Assembly: GCA_023664265.1 (NCBI GenBank) | Contig: JAMPFV010000001.1 | Location: forward strand, 183,492-216,342 | Direction: 5' to 3' | Origin: Roseburia sp. | Lineage (GTDB): Bacteria > Bacillota > Clostridia > Lachnospirales > Lachnospiraceae | Length of the DNA: 32,851 nt | In this document: positions 30,889 through 32,851 of the stretch, piece after piece | Numbering within the stretch: position 1 is the first letter of the stretch | Layout of the letters: each line of letters begins with the position of its first letter | Program-made: the position numbers and the translations under genes | Notes under the pieces: generated by a model | Database searches by the model: none | What the model saw: the letters and a program-made list of their open reading frames with translations, nothing else | What the model was told of the DNA's origin: nothing

Positions 30889-32532
30889 TCAAAAACCGCC
30901 GCTTTCATCCTCAGCCTGAGCAGTGTAAACGGTTCTCTTTCTCGCCATCTCATCGTTCGCAAGGTATTCATCGTAGGTCGTAATCTTATCGACGAGCGAG
31001 CCGTCCGGCAGTATCTCCATAATGCGGTTTGCGGTCGTCTCGACAAACTGATGGTCGTGGCAGGCGAACATCGCCACCCCCGGGAACTTCATCAGCCCGT
31101 TGTTCAGCGCCGTGATGGCTTCCATGTCGAGATGGTTGGTCGGCTCGTCCAGTATCAGGCAGTTTGCGCCGCTGATCATCATCTTGCTGAGCAGACAGCG
31201 CACCTTCTCCCCGCCGGAGAGCACCTTGACCTTCTTCACGCCGTCCTCGCCCGCAAAGAGCATACGGCCCAGAAAACCGCGCACATAAGTAATGTCATCC
31301 ACGGGGGAATACCCCATCAGCCAGTCCGCAATCGTATAGTCGTTGTTAAATTCATTGGTCGGATCCTTGGGGAAATACGCCTGCGAGGTCGTGACGCCCC
31401 ACTTGCAGCTCCCCTCGTCCGGCTCCAGCTCTCCCATCAGTATCTTAAACAGGGTCGTCTTGGCAAGCTCATTGCCGCCGACAAAGGCCACCTTATCCTC
31501 CCGCCCGAGAGTAAACGAAATATTGTCCAGCACCTTCTCCCCGTTAATCGTCTTGGAGAGGTTCTCCACCGTCAGCACCTCGTTGCCGATCTCGCGGTCG
31601 GGTCTGAAATCAATATACGGGTACTTGCGGCTTGAGGGCTTGATATCCTCCAGCTCAATCTTCTCCAGCGCACGCTTTCTTGAGGTCGCCTGCTTGGACT
31701 TGGAGGCATTGGCGGAGAAGCGCGAGATAAACTCCTGCAGCTCCTTGATCTTCTCCTCCTTCTTCTTGTTCGCTTCCTTCATCTGCTTTACCAACAGTTG
31801 GCTCGACTCATACCAGAAATCATAATTGCCCGCGTAAAGCTGTATCTTGCCATAGTCAATGTCCGCAATCTGCGTGCACACTTTATTCAAGAAATAGCGG
31901 TCATGCGACACGACGATCACCGTATTGTTAAAGCCGATCAGAAACTCCTCAAGCCATGCAATCGCGTCCAAATCGAGATGGTTGGTCGGCTCGTCCAGAA
32001 GCAGAATATCCGGATTGCCAAACAGCGCCTTCGCCAACAGCACCTTCACCTTCTCGCTGCCGTTCAAATCCCGCATCAGGGTATAGTGGAGGTCTGTCTC
32101 CACCCCAAGCCCGTTCAGAAGCTGCGCCGCGTCGGACTCCGCCTCCCAGCCGTTCATCTCCGCGAACTCCCCCTCCAGCTCACTCGCGCGGATGCCGTCC
32201 TCGTCGCTGAAATCCTCCTTCGCATAGATGGCGTCCTTCTCCTTCATAATCTCATACAGGCGGGCATTTCCCATAATCACCACGTCCATCACGGGATACT
32301 CGTCGTACTTGAAGTGGTCCTGTTCGAGCACGGACATTCTCTGCCCCGGGGTGATCGTGACATCCCCTTTTGTCGTCTCAAGCTTTCCCGACAGGATCTT
32401 CAAAAAGGTTGACTTGCCTGCGCCGTTCGCGCCGATTAAGCCGTAGCAGTTCCCCTCCGTGAATTTGATATTCACATCCTCAAATAAGGCTTTCTTGCCT
32501 ACTCTATAAGTTACATTATTTGCACTGATCAT
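30889..32532 (-). CDS. ABC-F family ATPase (YbiT/YkpA-like translation factor)
   Basis: This 547-residue protein has two nucleotide-binding domains and no membrane segment, as in ABC-F proteins that act at the ribosome E site. Domain 1 has Walker A GANGAGKST (34-42), signature LNGSEK and Walker B ILLLDEPTNHLD. A charged linker rich in Lys and Glu follows (KEANKKKEEKIKELQEF). Domain 2 has FVGGNELAKTTLFKIL, in which the usual glycine before Lys is alanine, signature LSGGEKVRCLL and Walker B CLILDEPTNHLD. The start at 32532 follows GAGG; a longer frame adds 15 basic residues without a site. A housekeeping role in translation is more likely than drug resistance. Confidence 0.95.
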   Translation of the reverse strand: MISANNVTYRVGKKALFEDVNIKFTEGNCYGLIGANGAGKSTFLKILSGKLETTKGDVTITPGQRMSVLEQDHFKYDEYPVMDVVIMGNARLYEIMKEKDAIYAKEDFSDEDGIRASELEGEFAEMNGWEAESDAAQLLNGLGVETDLHYTLMRDLNGSEKVKVLLAKALFGNPDILLLDEPTNHLDLDAIAWLEEFLIGFNNTVIVVSHDRYFLNKVCTQIADIDYGKIQLYAGNYDFWYESSQLLVKQMKEANKKKEEKIKELQEFISRFSANASKSKQATSRKRALEKIELEDIKPSSRKYPYIDFRPDREIGNEVLTVENLSKTINGEKVLDNISFTLGREDKVAFVGGNELAKTTLFKILMGELEPDEGSCKWGVTTSQAYFPKDPTNEFNNDYTIADWLMGYSPVDDITYVRGFLGRMLFAGEDGVKKVKVLSGGEKVRCLLSKMMISGANCLILDEPTNHLDMEAITALNNGLMKFPGVAMFACHDHQFVETTANRIMEILPDGSLVDKITTYDEYLANDEMARKRTVYTAQAEDESGGF

Positions 32533-32584
32533 GTTGAAACCTCGTATTTTCCTATATTTTCGCCCTATGCGGCGCACATTCTTT

Positions 32585-32612
32585 ATTATACATGAAAGGG
32601 AAAATATTTCAA
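32585..32612 (-). promoter_or_regulatory. Promoter of the ABC-F gene
   Basis: On the minus strand TTGAAA (32607-32612) and TATAAT (32585-32590) are separated by 16 bases, about 52 bases before the start codon. Confidence 0.75.
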
Positions 32613-32851
32613 TAAAAATCAGAATATGTTGGAAAGCAACCGCAATTCCTATAGAAAATACTTGAATCCATGATTTTCTGTTTCTCTTATCTGTGATTTA
32701 ACAATTTCAATTTCTTTCTTCGCATAATTTGTCTCATCTGCTATTGCTTACAATAAATTTTATTGTAATTGCGGCAATGATTAGTTTGGCAAAACAAAAT
32801 TCTGATAAGACACTTTTTATAGCATTTATTAACTGTTATATCTTATCTTCA
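32613..32851. other. AT-rich right end without a complete gene
   Basis: No intact gene is visible. A minus-strand frame (32657 up to about 32755) encodes 32 residues ending KSQIRETENHGFKYFL before a TAG; it has natural composition but no start and may be the tail of a decayed gene. A perfect 10-base inverted repeat with a 1-base centre, TTACAATAAA-t-TTTATTGTAA, lies at 32748-32768 and could be a protein-binding site. Confidence 0.35.

Overview
The window looks like chromosomal DNA of an anaerobic Firmicute of the class Clostridia, most likely Lachnospiraceae-like. This is inferred from gene content, not from a database match: groES-groEL behind a perfect CIRCE element, a two-gene SufC-SufB system, a short stand-alone glycyl-radical protein (GrcA), a LytTR/GHKL two-component pair, hicAB, AraC and MarR/OhrR regulators, and consensus sigma-A promoters with 17-bp spacers. 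Most of the window is moderately GC-rich. Two stretches, about 1-1130 and 21.4-23.5 kb, are visibly AT-richer and carry toxin-antitoxin or defence-type genes. Most genes lie on the minus strand. No rRNA, tRNA, CRISPR array, integrase or transposase was seen.

Left edge (1-1131): an MNT nucleotidyltransferase with a HEPN partner cut by the window edge, an upstream second MNT gene destroyed by an internal deletion, and gene debris. 1132-4498: a minus-strand redox operon read as glutathione peroxidase, glutathione peroxidase-TSCPD fusion, flavodoxin, OhrR-type MarR regulator, and CDF exporter with a manganese-type metal site. Its consensus promoter has a palindrome over the -10 box, which suggests autoregulation by the OhrR-like protein. 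4677-9314: a divergent MFS transporter/AraC pair with three copies of a 12-bp box between them, a small repeat-containing membrane protein and an unassigned six-hairpin glycosidase-like protein. 9510-11069: a half-size EamA transporter, a winged-helix protein and a hicAB module whose 56-residue toxin gene is easily missed. 11126-16075: HAD hydrolase, CcdA-TlpA fusion, two GNAT acetyltransferases, a NYN-LOTUS RNase-like protein and a nitroreductase, with a strong bidirectional terminator.

16121-20885: the minimal SufCB Fe-S assembly pair, a short GHKL kinase with a LytTR regulator, and an SPFH/NfeD membrane pair. 21045-21290: grcA, with a CRP/FNR-like palindrome centred at -41.5 of its predicted promoter. 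A Crp/Fnr-family regulator is encoded 3 kb away, behind helically phased A-tract repeats. 21436-23314: an overlapping OLD-like ATPase and small TOPRIM protein, the best candidate in the window for an uncharacterised anti-phage system. 23489-25352: eroded genes (a frameshifted ORF and a 5'-truncated regulator) around the Crp/Fnr gene. 25392-32532: groEL, groES, a degenerate GGDEF protein, a PHP-HAD fusion phosphatase, a GNAT and an ABC-F ATPase. The right end (32613-32851) is AT-rich and holds at most a gene remnant.

Functionally, much of the window concerns redox and oxygen-stress handling: GPx/OhrR operon, CcdA-TlpA, nitroreductase, Suf, GrcA, Crp/Fnr. Small toxin-antitoxin and defence cassettes are inserted between housekeeping genes.
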